Shown piece by piece: positions 8,289 through 17,297 of a stretch of 64,000 bases of DNA; positions within the stretch are counted from its first letter, which is position 1, and each line of letters begins with the position of its first letter. The translations under genes and the position numbers were made by a program. The notes beneath the pieces are model-generated. The model made no database searches. It had not been told where the DNA came from and worked only from the letters and a program-made list of their open reading frames with translations. The stretch comes from a virus, in the IMG/VR virus record IMGVR_UViG_3300042197_004429, positions 1-64,000 of that record; one strand, 5' to 3'.

Positions 8289-8491
8289 ATGTTTCTATTT
8301 TGGTTAGTATAGCTCGCCAAGTTATGGGAGAATATGTTTTTGTTCGTGTTATAAAAGCCGATAAAAATAGTGAAAATTTATTTAAATTTTTAAGAGAAAA
8401 CGAACTTCCAAGAACAACCAAAATAGGCGAAATAGAGTGTTTTATAGAATATGGCGTAATAGAAAATATAGAAGTTGATGGCTTGAGCTAA
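8285..8491 (+). CDS. hypothetical protein, 68 aa
   Basis: Short protein, last in the three-gene coupled set. It has two beta-like segments (VSILVSIARQVMGEYVFVRV and CFIEYGVIENIEVDG) and no membrane segment or metal motif. Unknown function. Confidence 0.55.
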   Translation: MNVSILVSIARQVMGEYVFVRVIKADKNSENLFKFLRENELPRTTKIGEIECFIEYGVIENIEVDGLS

Positions 8492-8533
8492 CTTATATCC
8501 TTGCCACCAAAAAACCCAATTCCTTAGGGGTTG

Positions 8534-8555
8534 GATAGTTCACTTTGTAACTATC
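8534..8555. terminator. possible bidirectional terminator hairpin
   Basis: GATAGTT (8534-8540) pairs with AACTATC (8549-8555) around an 8-nt loop, followed by ATTAAATTTTT. It lies between the convergent genes ending at 8491 (+) and 8540 (-), partly inside the last codons of the latter. The U-tract is interrupted, so strength is doubtful. Confidence 0.4.
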
Positions 8556-9193
8556 ATTAAATTTTTAATAGAGTGTTTGTCGGTGAGACCCCCCGTCTGC
8601 CCATAAAACCTTAATCTATATAAACTTATTTGATCATCAGGCGCATCAAATAAATCACAATCCTCCGTAAATAAACCAACAGATCCTCCGGTTAAGACTT
8701 GATCTATTGAAAAGTTTAAGTTTCTTTTTACATTATCTATTTCAAAAGAAACATTTCGATAATTGTTTTCTCTTAAAGAATTGTTGCTAAAAAATCTTCT
8801 TCCAGAGTTATCTCTATAAATTTTAATTCCTACCCCATCTCCGTTGTTGTATGTGTCTAAAAACATACGAATTCCATTTGAAAGATAAGAACCAGAACCC
8901 AGGAGAGGTCTTGCTGCAATTCTTGATAATTCAAACCCCAAACCATCGGCTCCGCTTCCTTCAAAAATTCTATAATCAAAAATTATTTTAAAATATCTAC
9001 TAGAACCAACTCTTACATTTAAAAACTCTGCTGATCCAAAAGAGTTTGATATATTTGGTGTTAAAATTAATTCATTATTTGATATTAAAGCATCCCCTGA
9101 CAACGATATATTGCTAAGATTAGAAAAATCGAAATTGTATATAGTATAATCAAAAGAAGTCGATACTATTTTGTGTACTAATCCTCCAAACAT
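8540..9193 (-). CDS. L-type lectin-like / concanavalin-fold virion protein
   Basis: 217 aa from the ATG at 9193, which overlaps the upstream stop as TAATG; a longer frame to 9226 lies inside the upstream gene and is less likely. The centre (FKIIFDYRIFEGSGADGLGFEL) and the following beta strands match the legume-lectin-like sandwich, where the Gly-Ala-Asp-Gly segment forms a metal or carbohydrate loop. It follows two virion-type genes on the same strand, so I infer a carbohydrate-binding fibre component. Confidence 0.6.
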   Translation of the reverse strand: MFGGLVHKIVSTSFDYTIYNFDFSNLSNISLSGDALISNNELILTPNISNSFGSAEFLNVRVGSSRYFKIIFDYRIFEGSGADGLGFELSRIAARPLLGSGSYLSNGIRMFLDTYNNGDGVGIKIYRDNSGRRFFSNNSLRENNYRNVSFEIDNVKRNLNFSIDQVLTGGSVGLFTEDCDLFDAPDDQISLYRLRFYGQTGGLTDKHSIKNLMIVTK

Positions 9194-9588
9194 TAATAAT
9201 TTTGTCCCCCTATAAAACCAAACCAATTTACGCCTTTGTTTATTGTTACAAAACTAAAAAAATCTTTTTTGTTTGTAAAAATTGTTATTACAGGTGCTGT
9301 ATTCGCTGGCCATTTAATACTACTTGGCCAAGAAATAGTTCTATTGGATCCAGATGTCGTTATCACCATAGTAAAGGCAACAACTATATTGTCTAAATTT
9401 GGAACATTTAATATATTTAAAGTATTAACATTTTGATCTAAATTAATCAAAAAAACATTGCCTTGATTTAGGTCTATACTGAGAATTCCGCTTGAAATAT
9501 TTACATTTGTGTGAATTTCTTTATAATTTGAAAAAATTGCATCGGTAACCTTATAATTTGGTAATGCTAGTTTGTTTTTTATTGTCAT
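9193..9588 (-). CDS. phage fibre/virion structural domain protein
   Basis: 131 aa. The Asn-Val-Asn-Thr-Leu-Asn-Ile-Leu strand, ISWPSSIKWPANTAPVIT and the ending GVNWFGFIGGQNY form the pattern of a small beta-structured domain common at the end of tail fibres of marine and environmental phages. It contains no catalytic motif. It overlaps genes on both sides by TAATG-type junctions, consistent with one structural operon transcribed leftward. Confidence 0.55.
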   Translation of the reverse strand: MTIKNKLALPNYKVTDAIFSNYKEIHTNVNISSGILSIDLNQGNVFLINLDQNVNTLNILNVPNLDNIVVAFTMVITTSGSNRTISWPSSIKWPANTAPVITIFTNKKDFFSFVTINKGVNWFGFIGGQNY

Positions 9589-9914
9589 TATTTAGATTCT
9601 CTCCACTTTAACCATTCTTGAAAAGTTGGAAGAGATTTTTTGTATACTTCGTCTTTTTTGCAATCACAATCTCCTTCACAATCACAATCTTTTTCTTTCA
9701 TGGCTTTTTGTATAGCTTTTCCTCTTTTTTTCTCATAAGATGATAATTTCCCATCCCCATCCAGATCTGCTTTTTCTTTATTTATCTCGTGGTCGTCATT
9801 GTAATCATCTTTACTTTTTGATTTTTTATTTTTTTTACTGTTTAGAATAGCATTTTGTAATTTTTCGGGCAGTTTTCTTTGTGCCGGTGTGAGACCGTTA
9901 TTTGATTTTTTCAT
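9588..9914 (-). CDS. EF-hand-containing small protein with tag-like C-terminus
   Basis: 108 aa. A single EF-hand loop is seen in DLDGDGKLSSYEKKRG (about residues 51-66), with Asp/Asp/Asp/Lys/Ser/Glu at the calcium positions. A Cys-Asp repeat (CDCEGDCDC) follows and could bind another metal. The last residues LPTFQEWLKWRE resemble the N-terminal head tag of neighbouring proteins but sit at the C-terminus. A Shine-Dalgarno GAGGAG precedes the start. Probable virion-associated protein; role unknown. Confidence 0.6.
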   Translation of the reverse strand: MKKSNNGLTPAQRKLPEKLQNAILNSKKNKKSKSKDDYNDDHEINKEKADLDGDGKLSSYEKKRGKAIQKAMKEKDCDCEGDCDCKKDEVYKKSLPTFQEWLKWRESK

Positions 9915-9995
9915 AATATTTCTCCTCTTCTTAATTTATCTAGTTTTTTTTCGAAAAATTTTTCACACAAACTATCTTAAAAAGAGGTAAACTTT

Positions 9996-10727
9996 ATGAA
10001 TCAACCATTTAACCCTTTAGAATCACCTTCAGACAAGCCAACTTTAAGTTTTAACTTGAACGATGGGTCTAACGAACAAGTCTCTATCATTGTAGTTCAC
10101 CACAACAGACCTGAGTACTTAAATATATGCCTTCAGTCTATTCATGCAATGAGTAATCTTAATAATTATGAGGTAATAGTTGTTGATAATGCATCAGATC
10201 AAGAGACTCAAGAATATTTAGAAGTGCTTCAACAAGAGGGAATTAAGGTAATTAAAAATAAAACTAATGAATATTGGTCAAAAGCCGCAAATCAAGGTGT
10301 TGCCGTTGCTGATCCAAATTCAAAATATTTCATTTTCATGCACGCCGATACGGTTGTTTTAGACCCAGCTTGGATAGATGTTATGGTAAACCTGTCCGAA
10401 AGCAGGTCTGCCGGTGTTGTGGGGACAAGTCTTCATGCATATTATATTCAAAAGCAACAAGTTAATTTTGTTCAAGAATATTGTATGCTAATTAGTCGCC
10501 GTTGTTGGGAAGATATTGGACCATGGCCAGAAGAACTTCCACTTGTTGGCATGTCTTTCATTATGACTTTGCGGGCACAATATAAAGGCCACACGCCTCA
10601 AGCAATTGGCAATAATATTGTTCATCATTATAAAGCTTTTGGAATGGACCCAAGCGAATACGAGAGAATGTGTGAACAAGCTATGGGAATAGTCGGCAAA
10701 TTGATGGCCGCAGCACAAAAAAAATAA
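9996..10727 (+). CDS. glycosyltransferase family 2
   Basis: 243 aa GT-A enzyme. VSIIVVHHNRPEYLNICLQSI is the first Rossmann strand and helix, VIVVDNASD the nucleotide-binding Asp, and FMHADTVV the metal-binding DxD-like motif. The C-terminal half carries helices with no membrane segment. It has its own Shine-Dalgarno AAGAGGT and stands alone on the + strand between two leftward blocks. Acceptor unknown; likely surface or virion glycan. Confidence 0.8.
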   Translation: MNQPFNPLESPSDKPTLSFNLNDGSNEQVSIIVVHHNRPEYLNICLQSIHAMSNLNNYEVIVVDNASDQETQEYLEVLQQEGIKVIKNKTNEYWSKAANQGVAVADPNSKYFIFMHADTVVLDPAWIDVMVNLSESRSAGVVGTSLHAYYIQKQQVNFVQEYCMLISRRCWEDIGPWPEELPLVGMSFIMTLRAQYKGHTPQAIGNNIVHHYKAFGMDPSEYERMCEQAMGIVGKLMAAAQKK

Positions 10728-10728
10728 T

Positions 10729-11865
10729 CTAAACGTTTGTTGCCCTTAAGGGCATTATTTGACGCCCAGATTTTCCTATAATTCCAATTTGATCATTGAT
10801 GTTAATTCTCGTAGCCCCACGAACAACCGACCCGTTAATTATAGTCTGATTAACTGCTGTGGTGTTTGGTATTAAATACCAGCCGTTACTTGCTTTTTGA
10901 ATTCTGAATTGAATATTTGAAAAGTATTGTGCCAACGGACCCAAAGATGAACCCAAAACAGGTTGGCCTATTTGTGTATCAATATTAATTGTCAAAGGTC
11001 TATTTCCGCCAGAAAGAACTAATGTTTTTGGTTGATAGTCTTGAGAAGCAGAGCCGACAGGTTGGGGAGCAGAACCAGCGGGCTGTTGCGTTTCTCCCCT
11101 TATGTAAGGAGACGCCACAGGATCAGACATTAAGAACTCTTGTTCTGTTTTTTGCCAATGGTTTGAACTAGCAAATTTTGGGGCAGGAGATCCGGGTTTA
11201 CTGACTAAAATCGCCGCCAATCTTAGAGATATAAGTTGTGTCTGACTGAGACTTACTCCGTGTCCTCCTTTAAAGTCTTGTCCTACGTCTGTGCTCAACC
11301 CTAAACGGGATATTTTTTGTCTTAATTCATCTATATTCTCTTCTCCAAGTTTTGATAAATAAACAATAAAGTTGTCTCTGCGTGTTTCAAAACCACCACC
11401 AAAAGCAGAAAACTTAAACTGCCTGACAAAATTTGAATTTTGTTTAATTATTTTTGCCAATTCCAATAATAAGTTTATTTTATCTGTTGGTATCTTTATG
11501 TGTATTTTATTTTTGGCACCATCTGGCTTGTATCCAGGTATTGCGAAAAAGTAGAAAGGATCAGTGGAATCCAAGGGGGTAAATCCCAATGATGCAATTT
11601 GTGAATTAAGAGATGCAATTTGACGGTCTAATTCAGGGTTTTGTTTTTCATTTCCTTTGTCGCCAGCGATATTGTTATAAAAAGTCTCTGACCATTTATG
11701 TCCCAAAATAGCGTGTCTATTTGTGTCAAAATTAGGAACTATCCCCGCACCGGACAAACTTTTTATTGCGGCCTGATATGTGGGTGCGGCTAAAATCAAT
11801 GAAGATAATCTTTTGAAGATATCTTCGGCACTCTCCATATTTTCTAACCAAAGTTTAAATCGCAT
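10729..11865 (-). CDS. tagged head-type protein with C-terminal FHA-like domain and a possible HopA1-like domain
   Basis: 378 aa. It begins MRFKLWLENMES, a capsid-targeting-like tag. Residues about 95-225 (IHIKIPTDKINLLLELAK, then FETRRDNFIVYLSK) resemble the HopA1 effector family, which is related to phosphothreonine-lyase-type proteins; this match is weak. After a Pro/Ala/Gln linker (about 240-275), residues about 280-378 look like an FHA phosphothreonine-binding domain: TLVLSGGNRPLTINI, a Gly-Ser loop, a strand with an Asn where SR-x-x-H is usual, GWYLIPN, INGSVV and INDQIGIIG. The canonical Ser-Arg-His residues are not conserved. It overlaps the metallopeptidase gene by 11 bp. Confidence 0.45.
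   Translation of the reverse strand: MRFKLWLENMESAEDIFKRLSSLILAAPTYQAAIKSLSGAGIVPNFDTNRHAILGHKWSETFYNNIAGDKGNEKQNPELDRQIASLNSQIASLGFTPLDSTDPFYFFAIPGYKPDGAKNKIHIKIPTDKINLLLELAKIIKQNSNFVRQFKFSAFGGGFETRRDNFIVYLSKLGEENIDELRQKISRLGLSTDVGQDFKGGHGVSLSQTQLISLRLAAILVSKPGSPAPKFASSNHWQKTEQEFLMSDPVASPYIRGETQQPAGSAPQPVGSASQDYQPKTLVLSGGNRPLTINIDTQIGQPVLGSSLGPLAQYFSNIQFRIQKASNGWYLIPNTTAVNQTIINGSVVRGATRININDQIGIIGKSGRQIMPLRATNV
10741..10754. terminator. palindrome TGCCCTTAAGGGCA, weak terminator candidate
   Basis: A perfect 14-nt palindrome just after the + strand glycosyltransferase, followed by TTATTT. It lies inside the last codons of the convergent gene. As a hairpin it has only a 5-bp stem with a 4-nt loop, so termination is uncertain. 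Confidence 0.3.
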
Positions 11866-12337
11866 TGTGCAAGATCCTTATGAAGGCCATCCACTCAGGG
11901 TTATTGTAAGTAGCATTTTTGTGTTTAGAGTAAAAATTAGCATAGCAGTGGCAAAAAATTTCTTCCGGTATTTGTTTTAATGAATCTTTTGCCTCAGGGT
12001 TTTCTTGTGTTTGTTTTTCAAAGTTTTTTTTAACAACTTGAGACCATTGATTTTTTATTTCTTTTGATAATCTTTCATACACAAGATGTGCTATCTCATG
12101 AAGAATTGTAAATTCTCTTGAAAAATTCCAAGGTGCCGCTATGGCTATTTCTTTTGAGTATTTGTCCATATAGCCAACGTGTTTGTCGTCTCCATTTAGT
12201 GTGTTTCCGGCATGAAATTTCCACTTATATCCTTTAACGAGATCTGAGTGTGCTTTTGGTAACTTAGAAAGAGTTTTTTGAATGTCCTCTTTTTCTTCTT
12301 CCATATTGTCTTGAAGAAATTTTTTAAAATTTAACAT
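11855..12337 (-). CDS. HExxH zinc metallopeptidase with capsid-targeting-like tag
   Basis: 160 aa. The zinc motif His-Glu-Ile-Ala-His lies in FTILHEIAHLVYERL, and a downstream Glu in PEEIFCHCYANFY is in the place of a third ligand (gluzincin-like). It starts MLNFKKFLQDNMEEE, the shared tag. The short length and lack of a signal peptide suggest a small intracellular or packaged protease. If packaged, it could act on host or virion proteins early after injection; that is inference. Confidence 0.7.
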   Translation of the reverse strand: MLNFKKFLQDNMEEEKEDIQKTLSKLPKAHSDLVKGYKWKFHAGNTLNGDDKHVGYMDKYSKEIAIAAPWNFSREFTILHEIAHLVYERLSKEIKNQWSQVVKKNFEKQTQENPEAKDSLKQIPEEIFCHCYANFYSKHKNATYNNPEWMAFIRILHNAI

Positions 12338-12785
12338 AAAAGTATTTAGTTTTTTCTATTATATTTTGTACAAACAAGTCTACTTTGGACTTTAAATTTA
12401 GCATTATCTTTTTTGTCGAAAAGAGGTTCATGTAATTTTCCATAAAATTACACATGCCACCAATGTTTGGTGCGAGGTTGCGAACCTAACCTGGATAGGC
12501 GGAAAGTCGGAAAAGAACAGCAATCTTTTCAAGTTTGTATTTTAAAAAATCATTGAAAAAGTAAAGATTAAGGGTGGGGTGACAAAAATTGTCAATAAAT
12601 ATTATTAAAAGTTTCAATAATTAAATACTTTTTAGTTGTGGAGTATTTAATACAAATCCAAATTGGTTGAGACTCTTTTAAAAACAACTATCTTCTTTTC
12701 AATTGTCAAGGTTATGAAAACAGGGTTAAATTTAGGTTGTTAGATTAGCACTTGGTATCTGTTCAAATGAATTGTGATATTTTTT
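12338..12785. other. non-coding region with multiple hairpins, candidate structured RNA(s)
   Basis: About 450 bases without a credible gene. Visible helices: GTAATTTT/AAAATTAC near 12432-12451, CACCAA/TTGGTG near 12458-12472, AGGTT/AACCT near 12475-12487, GACAA/TTGTC near 12581-12593, and TTAAATACT/AGTATTTAA at 12621-12629 and 12642-12650. The run ends in a strong terminator before phoH. Strand is probably + because the terminator's U-tract is on +. I cannot assign it to a known RNA family. Confidence 0.5.
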
Positions 12786-12818
12786 ACCTTGTCAATTTAA
12801 TATTGGCAAGGTTTTTTT
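12786..12818 (+). terminator. strong intrinsic terminator
   Basis: ACCTTGTCAAT (12786-12796) pairs with ATTGGCAAGGT (12802-12812) with one G-U pair and a 5-nt loop, followed by seven T. No + strand gene ends nearby, so it most likely ends a non-coding transcript from the preceding 450 bases. Confidence 0.8.
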
Positions 12819-12868
12819 ATTATTAATATTGGATTCTAAATACAATGTGCATTTTTGAAAGGAAATAA

Positions 12869-13582
12869 ATGGGATTTAAAAAAAGAAAATCTTCAAATTT
12901 AAAGATCGAAAAAAGTAAAAACTCTAAAAACGCTAAACAAATCAAAGTTCCGCAATCTAATTCAAATTTTCATATCGAATTTAAGAATAAAGTTCAAAGT
13001 GAAGCTTGGGCGGCTTTCCAGAAGTTCGATGTGCTTTTTTTGTTAGGTTCGGCAGGAACAGGAAAAACTTTTTTAGCTAGCGCTTTTGCAATAGAGCAAA
13101 TATTAAATAACAAAAGAAATAAAATTATTTTGACAAGACCTATCGTTGAAGCAGGAGAATCCTTGGGGTTTCTGCCTGGGGAATTCGCAGAAAAAGTTCA
13201 TCCTTATATGATACCTCTTTATGATTGTATGGATCAAATGGTTGGATCACATGGTCCTTGGAGAGAAAAAATAGATCAAGCTGTTGAGGTTGCCCCTATA
13301 GCTTTTATGCGAGGTCGTTCTTTTATAAATTCAATTTGCATATTTGACGAGGCCCAGAATGCTTCTTTGTTACAATTGAAATTATTTCTTACTCGTTTTG
13401 GAGAAAACAGCAAGATCATAATCACGGGGGATCCTACTCAAAGCGACATAGGTAATAAAGTTGCTTTAGTTGAAGTTGTTCAAAAATTAAGGGATTTAAA
13501 CGGAGTTGGAGTCATAGAGTTTAACAATGATTGCATAGTAAGACATCCATTAGTAGGAAAGATAATCGATAGACTAGGATAA
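12869..13582 (+). CDS. phoH: PhoH-like P-loop ATPase
   Basis: 237 aa. After a basic N-terminal tail (residues 1-30) comes the ATPase core. Walker A is GSAGTGKT (60-67), Walker B is ICIFDEAQ with Asp160-Glu161, and IITGDPTQSD is the sensor region conserved in PhoH proteins. Phage PhoH proteins are common and often linked to RNA metabolism or phosphate stress; the precise role is not known. It has its own Shine-Dalgarno (GAAAGGA) and follows an intrinsic terminator, so it begins a new transcription unit. Confidence 0.88.
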   Translation: MGFKKRKSSNLKIEKSKNSKNAKQIKVPQSNSNFHIEFKNKVQSEAWAAFQKFDVLFLLGSAGTGKTFLASAFAIEQILNNKRNKIILTRPIVEAGESLGFLPGEFAEKVHPYMIPLYDCMDQMVGSHGPWREKIDQAVEVAPIAFMRGRSFINSICIFDEAQNASLLQLKLFLTRFGENSKIIITGDPTQSDIGNKVALVEVVQKLRDLNGVGVIEFNNDCIVRHPLVGKIIDRLG

Positions 13583-13584
13583 AA

Positions 13585-16500
13585 ATGTACACCTACGACG
13601 AAATATCATATGGCGGAATCACCTTAGCGGGAAATTCTATAGTTCTTTTTAATCCAACAAATATTGTAGAAGATGAAGAAGAGGTTATAGGGGGAATTCT
13701 TTGCGGAGGAACAGTTCCCTATAATTTAATTGCAGAACCCCAAAAAGAAGAACTTTTTGTGTTTGGTTGCAAAATTAATGGAATTTTTGGTAATAATCTA
13801 AGAATAGCCAACCTAACCAACCCTGCGGGGGTTAAGTTATTTGGCAATTGTTTTGTTGATTTATTCACAACCTTTTCTACTTCTCCGGGAATCAGGCTAT
13901 CTGGCTTTTCTGATTTTGGTCAAACAAGTCCTTTATTTTTGCCGACTGGTGGAGTTTCCTTAAAAATTAATCCTCAATTTAATTTTTTATTTAATATTCA
14001 AAAAGAAGGCGGTTGTTTAAACGCAACCGGTGAAAGTGTAATATCTAATTTTATTATTTTTGATGGTGGCGTAAAACTATTATCTTCTTATAATTATTTT
14101 TATAATGTAGAAGTTACTTATAATCTTCTTTCTCAAGGGTTTGCAAAATTATCCGGGAGTTTTTTAAATTCTACAGAAACCGAATTTTTTGTAGAAAGTA
14201 AAGGTGCAGTATCGGGTGGGTTATCTTTAATTAGATCTCGTTATTTAAATTTAACTCAAGGATCAATTGTTATTTCGGGTGAGTTTTTAGTTTTTGATAA
14301 TTTTGTTTCTCTTGGAGGTGTTGTTTGTTTTGTGTCTTCTAATTTCAACTCAATAATGAGAGAGGTTAGAGGTTTTGTTGTTGGTGGTTTGCTATTATCG
14401 GGTAAAAATTTACTAAATGTAAATAATAATTTTTTTGTTACCTCGTCTGGTTCATTATCAACCGAAGGATCTGGTTTTTATTTTATAAACGACACCTTGT
14501 TTGTTTCGGGCGGTGGTTTGTCTCTTAGATCAGACGGCACTTTAATAAATTTTAAATTTAATAAAGAGGTAGAGTTTAAATGGAATACAGATCTTAAATT
14601 AGAGAAAAAAGTTGACTTTTACTGGAATTTAGGTCAACAAATAATGTATTGGTATCGTGTTGTTGGCAAAGGGATTGTGGATCCTTGCATCCCACAAGAC
14701 GTTTGTTGTGGTAAAATTATAGTCAACTTGCACGCAAGATCCCTATCGGAGTTGTGTCAAAAATTAAGTAAAAGAAAATATAAATTTCCAATAGAGACAG
14801 TCGAGAGATTTAATAGACCTGCGGAGACTGTTGTTGTTGAAGAGCAAGAATCAAATGGCGTCAATTTAGATTGCAATAATCTTGTTGATGTTGAGTTGTG
14901 TTCGATCCCAGAGTGTGCGGATTTTTGCGTCGATCAGGACATCAGTTTAAAAACTGGTTTTTATTTTAAGGCTTGGGTGGTTTTTCAATCCACAGCATCA
15001 GGAAGCCTACAAACCTCAGGCGAATCTAGTTATGTTTTTATTAAAAAATTGCCTGATATTAAATTTAAGTCCGATGGAGAATTGTTTTTTGATGGTAACT
15101 TTATAATTGGAACAAATTCTTTTAGAGGTCGAGGTGGATGTGCGGTTGGTGGCAAGTCTAGGCTTAGACACAATCGTTGGTCTTATAATGGTGGTGTTTG
15201 GCCAAATAAAACTCCAAAAATTTATGCAAAAAAATCAATTAGTCTTAAACACACCTCCGCACAATCTCCTTGGCTTTTGCCAGAAAGAGCAATCTTAGAA
15301 GATAATTTATTCTCATCATCCGATATTAGTTTTAAAAAGACATCGGAACTTTTGGTTTTGACAAATTTTTCTTTTGACATACCCGAAAATAGTAAAGTTT
15401 TAAAGTTAGTTGTTAATGTTGATAGAGTTGCAACAAAAAGTGGCGTTAGAGATAAAGAATTGTTTTTAATTATAAACGACAAGGTGATATCAAACAATCT
15501 CGCTGTGACAAATATAGATTGGCCCTTATTGCAAACTACAAAATCTTATGGTTCGGAATGGAGGGGAGAAGACTTTGATAGATATGTTGATGACCCTTCT
15601 TTGATTAATTTAAATATTAACAACCAACCCGGAGAGGTTTTAGCAAATCTTTCACTTGAAGAAATAAAAAATTCTTCTTTTGGGGTTGCAATTAGAGTTC
15701 AGTCTGTTTTAAATATAAATCAAACTATTGCTAGAATTAATTCAATAAATATTGAGGTCGAATATGAAGATCCAAATGGTTCTACCATAAGAGTTTCTTC
15801 AAATAGTGGTGCTTTGGCTAAGTCCCCCGCTTATACATCTAAGTCCGTAGGAAAAATTTACTCCTACGGTTCTGCAAACGCTCGATATACAAAAAGAACA
15901 GTGTTTAAAGTTTCTTCTTTTGGAGCAAAAATAGGCGGCGATTCACTTAAAACTATTTTTGAAAACATTGGCGGAGGATGTTTATTATCTTCTTCTTCAA
16001 AGATAACTCCTTATTTGGAAAATCCAATTATAAATTTGAAACTTGGTGGAGAATCTTTTGTTTTACCCTGGTGGCATTCAATGAGCGGCGGATTAAAGAC
16101 ACGAGGCTCAGCATCCAGGTTCGAAAGATTCAAATATCAGGTTGTCGGCGGCATAAACATCGCTGGAGAGTCGTTTGTACCTAGAAAAATTTCTAAATAT
16201 TTTGCCGCTGGTGGGGTGAACCTTTTAGGTTCGGCAAGATCAAAAAAGCAGAATTGGAAGTGGATATCAGACGGTAATGCCGTGTTTGTTATAGGACAGG
16301 CTATAAACAAATCGGGAAATGTTGGTGTCCCAGACCAGATTTTTGATTTTTCTATGAATTTATTAAAGATGGATGTTTATTTTGCTGGTATAGACAAACA
16401 AGATGCCGAAGGCAATATTGATTTTTTCAATAAATGCGGCTGTTTTGATCTTTCTTCTACAATGACTTTGACTCATAATTTTGCAATTGATAATATTTTT

Positions 16501-17025
16501 GCTAAATTTTTAACGAGAAATAATTTTACTATTTCTAAAAATCTAGAGTTGAGGTACAATAAAACTAATGACTCTTGGCAAAACAATTTGCATTACAAGG
16601 GCATATCGGGTTTGGGCAATTACCCCGAATCGTGGAATGTGGTTTCTGAAATTTCTTGCTTGAATAATATAGGAGGAACTTTGTTGGGTTCTAAAGTTTG
16701 GAAAGTCGCTCTTCAATTTTCTAGAAATAATTTACTTACAGGGGATAGTTACGAGACTAGGATTGTTGTTGCTGTTTTACCAGATGATTATTGTTTGACA
16801 GCCGCCAATAGGCTTGAATTTGAAATAAACTATGATACCCAAAGCAATTTCGCTGTTTCAAACCCGGCAGCTACAATTTATCAAAATACAATCTATGATA
16901 ATATTGGAATTTTTAAGAATAGAGCCTGGATAGAATCTCCCGATTTGATTTTAAAGGTTACTCAATCTTTGGCAGAAACTAGTAGAAAAAGAGTTAGGAT
17001 GCCAACCTCAACGCTATCTGAATGA
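13585..17025 (+). CDS. very large glycine-rich fibre/adhesin-like virion protein
   Basis: 1146 aa. It contains many short repeats of the type Gly-Gly-x-x-Leu-x-Gly-Ser/Glu-Ser (for example GGISLAG-like, GGVSLKI, GGLSLRSDG, GGVNLLGSA), suggesting a repetitive beta-rich shaft. Residues about 365-430 hold a Cys-bearing segment (CCGK, HARSLSELCQKL). Residues about 565-735 form a strand-rich module (DISFKKTSELLVLTNFSF onward) that recurs in the 921-aa protein at 28504-31269. The last 200 residues look like a separate globular beta domain. It starts 2 bp after phoH. Likely a tail fibre or receptor-binding structure. Confidence 0.6.
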   Translation: MYTYDEISYGGITLAGNSIVLFNPTNIVEDEEEVIGGILCGGTVPYNLIAEPQKEELFVFGCKINGIFGNNLRIANLTNPAGVKLFGNCFVDLFTTFSTSPGIRLSGFSDFGQTSPLFLPTGGVSLKINPQFNFLFNIQKEGGCLNATGESVISNFIIFDGGVKLLSSYNYFYNVEVTYNLLSQGFAKLSGSFLNSTETEFFVESKGAVSGGLSLIRSRYLNLTQGSIVISGEFLVFDNFVSLGGVVCFVSSNFNSIMREVRGFVVGGLLLSGKNLLNVNNNFFVTSSGSLSTEGSGFYFINDTLFVSGGGLSLRSDGTLINFKFNKEVEFKWNTDLKLEKKVDFYWNLGQQIMYWYRVVGKGIVDPCIPQDVCCGKIIVNLHARSLSELCQKLSKRKYKFPIETVERFNRPAETVVVEEQESNGVNLDCNNLVDVELCSIPECADFCVDQDISLKTGFYFKAWVVFQSTASGSLQTSGESSYVFIKKLPDIKFKSDGELFFDGNFIIGTNSFRGRGGCAVGGKSRLRHNRWSYNGGVWPNKTPKIYAKKSISLKHTSAQSPWLLPERAILEDNLFSSSDISFKKTSELLVLTNFSFDIPENSKVLKLVVNVDRVATKSGVRDKELFLIINDKVISNNLAVTNIDWPLLQTTKSYGSEWRGEDFDRYVDDPSLINLNINNQPGEVLANLSLEEIKNSSFGVAIRVQSVLNINQTIARINSINIEVEYEDPNGSTIRVSSNSGALAKSPAYTSKSVGKIYSYGSANARYTKRTVFKVSSFGAKIGGDSLKTIFENIGGGCLLSSSSKITPYLENPIINLKLGGESFVLPWWHSMSGGLKTRGSASRFERFKYQVVGGINIAGESFVPRKISKYFAAGGVNLLGSARSKKQNWKWISDGNAVFVIGQAINKSGNVGVPDQIFDFSMNLLKMDVYFAGIDKQDAEGNIDFFNKCGCFDLSSTMTLTHNFAIDNIFAKFLTRNNFTISKNLELRYNKTNDSWQNNLHYKGISGLGNYPESWNVVSEISCLNNIGGTLLGSKVWKVALQFSRNNLLTGDSYETRIVVAVLPDDYCLTAANRLEFEINYDTQSNFAVSNPAATIYQNTIYDNIGIFKNRAWIESPDLILKVTQSLAETSRKRVRMPTSTLSE

Positions 17026-17035
17026 AGGATGTATT

Positions 17036-17248
17036 ATGATTAATTATATTTGTCTTTTTTTGTCTTTTTTAAATTTACTTTTTTTAATAGCTATAGCTGG
17101 TTCTTTATCAAAAATTATTTCTTTTTTTAGAGATAATAATTTTAATCAAATAAAAACAAATAATAAAAATTTTGAATTAAACGATAAAGACAATTGGGAT
17201 GGCGTTAGAAGTTCTCAAAATTGGGATGGAGTTAAAAATCAAAACTAA
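17036..17248 (+). CDS. small membrane protein with NWDGV repeats
   Basis: 70 aa. Residues about 3-28 form one hydrophobic helix; the tail ends with two copies of Asn-Trp-Asp-Gly-Val. Single-helix proteins with an NWDG tail are frequent near structural genes of environmental T4-like phages. The start has GGA upstream in GAAGGATG. Possible lysis-accessory or virion membrane protein; not established. Confidence 0.55.
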   Translation: MINYICLFLSFLNLLFLIAIAGSLSKIISFFRDNNFNQIKTNNKNFELNDKDNWDGVRSSQNWDGVKNQN

Positions 17249-17297
17249 AGACTATACTATATTTAGATAATTAAATTTTACAATTTTTGGTGTTTAA

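Noticed and set aside
11855-12337. A toxin-antitoxin pair with the upstream FHA gene
   Set aside because: Both proteins carry the head tag and neither has antitoxin features.
12490-12520. GGAAAGTC motif like the RNase P RNA core
   Set aside because: Only eight bases match; the other conserved blocks of RNase P RNA (ACAGAA, GGGTG helix) are not found at the right spacing.
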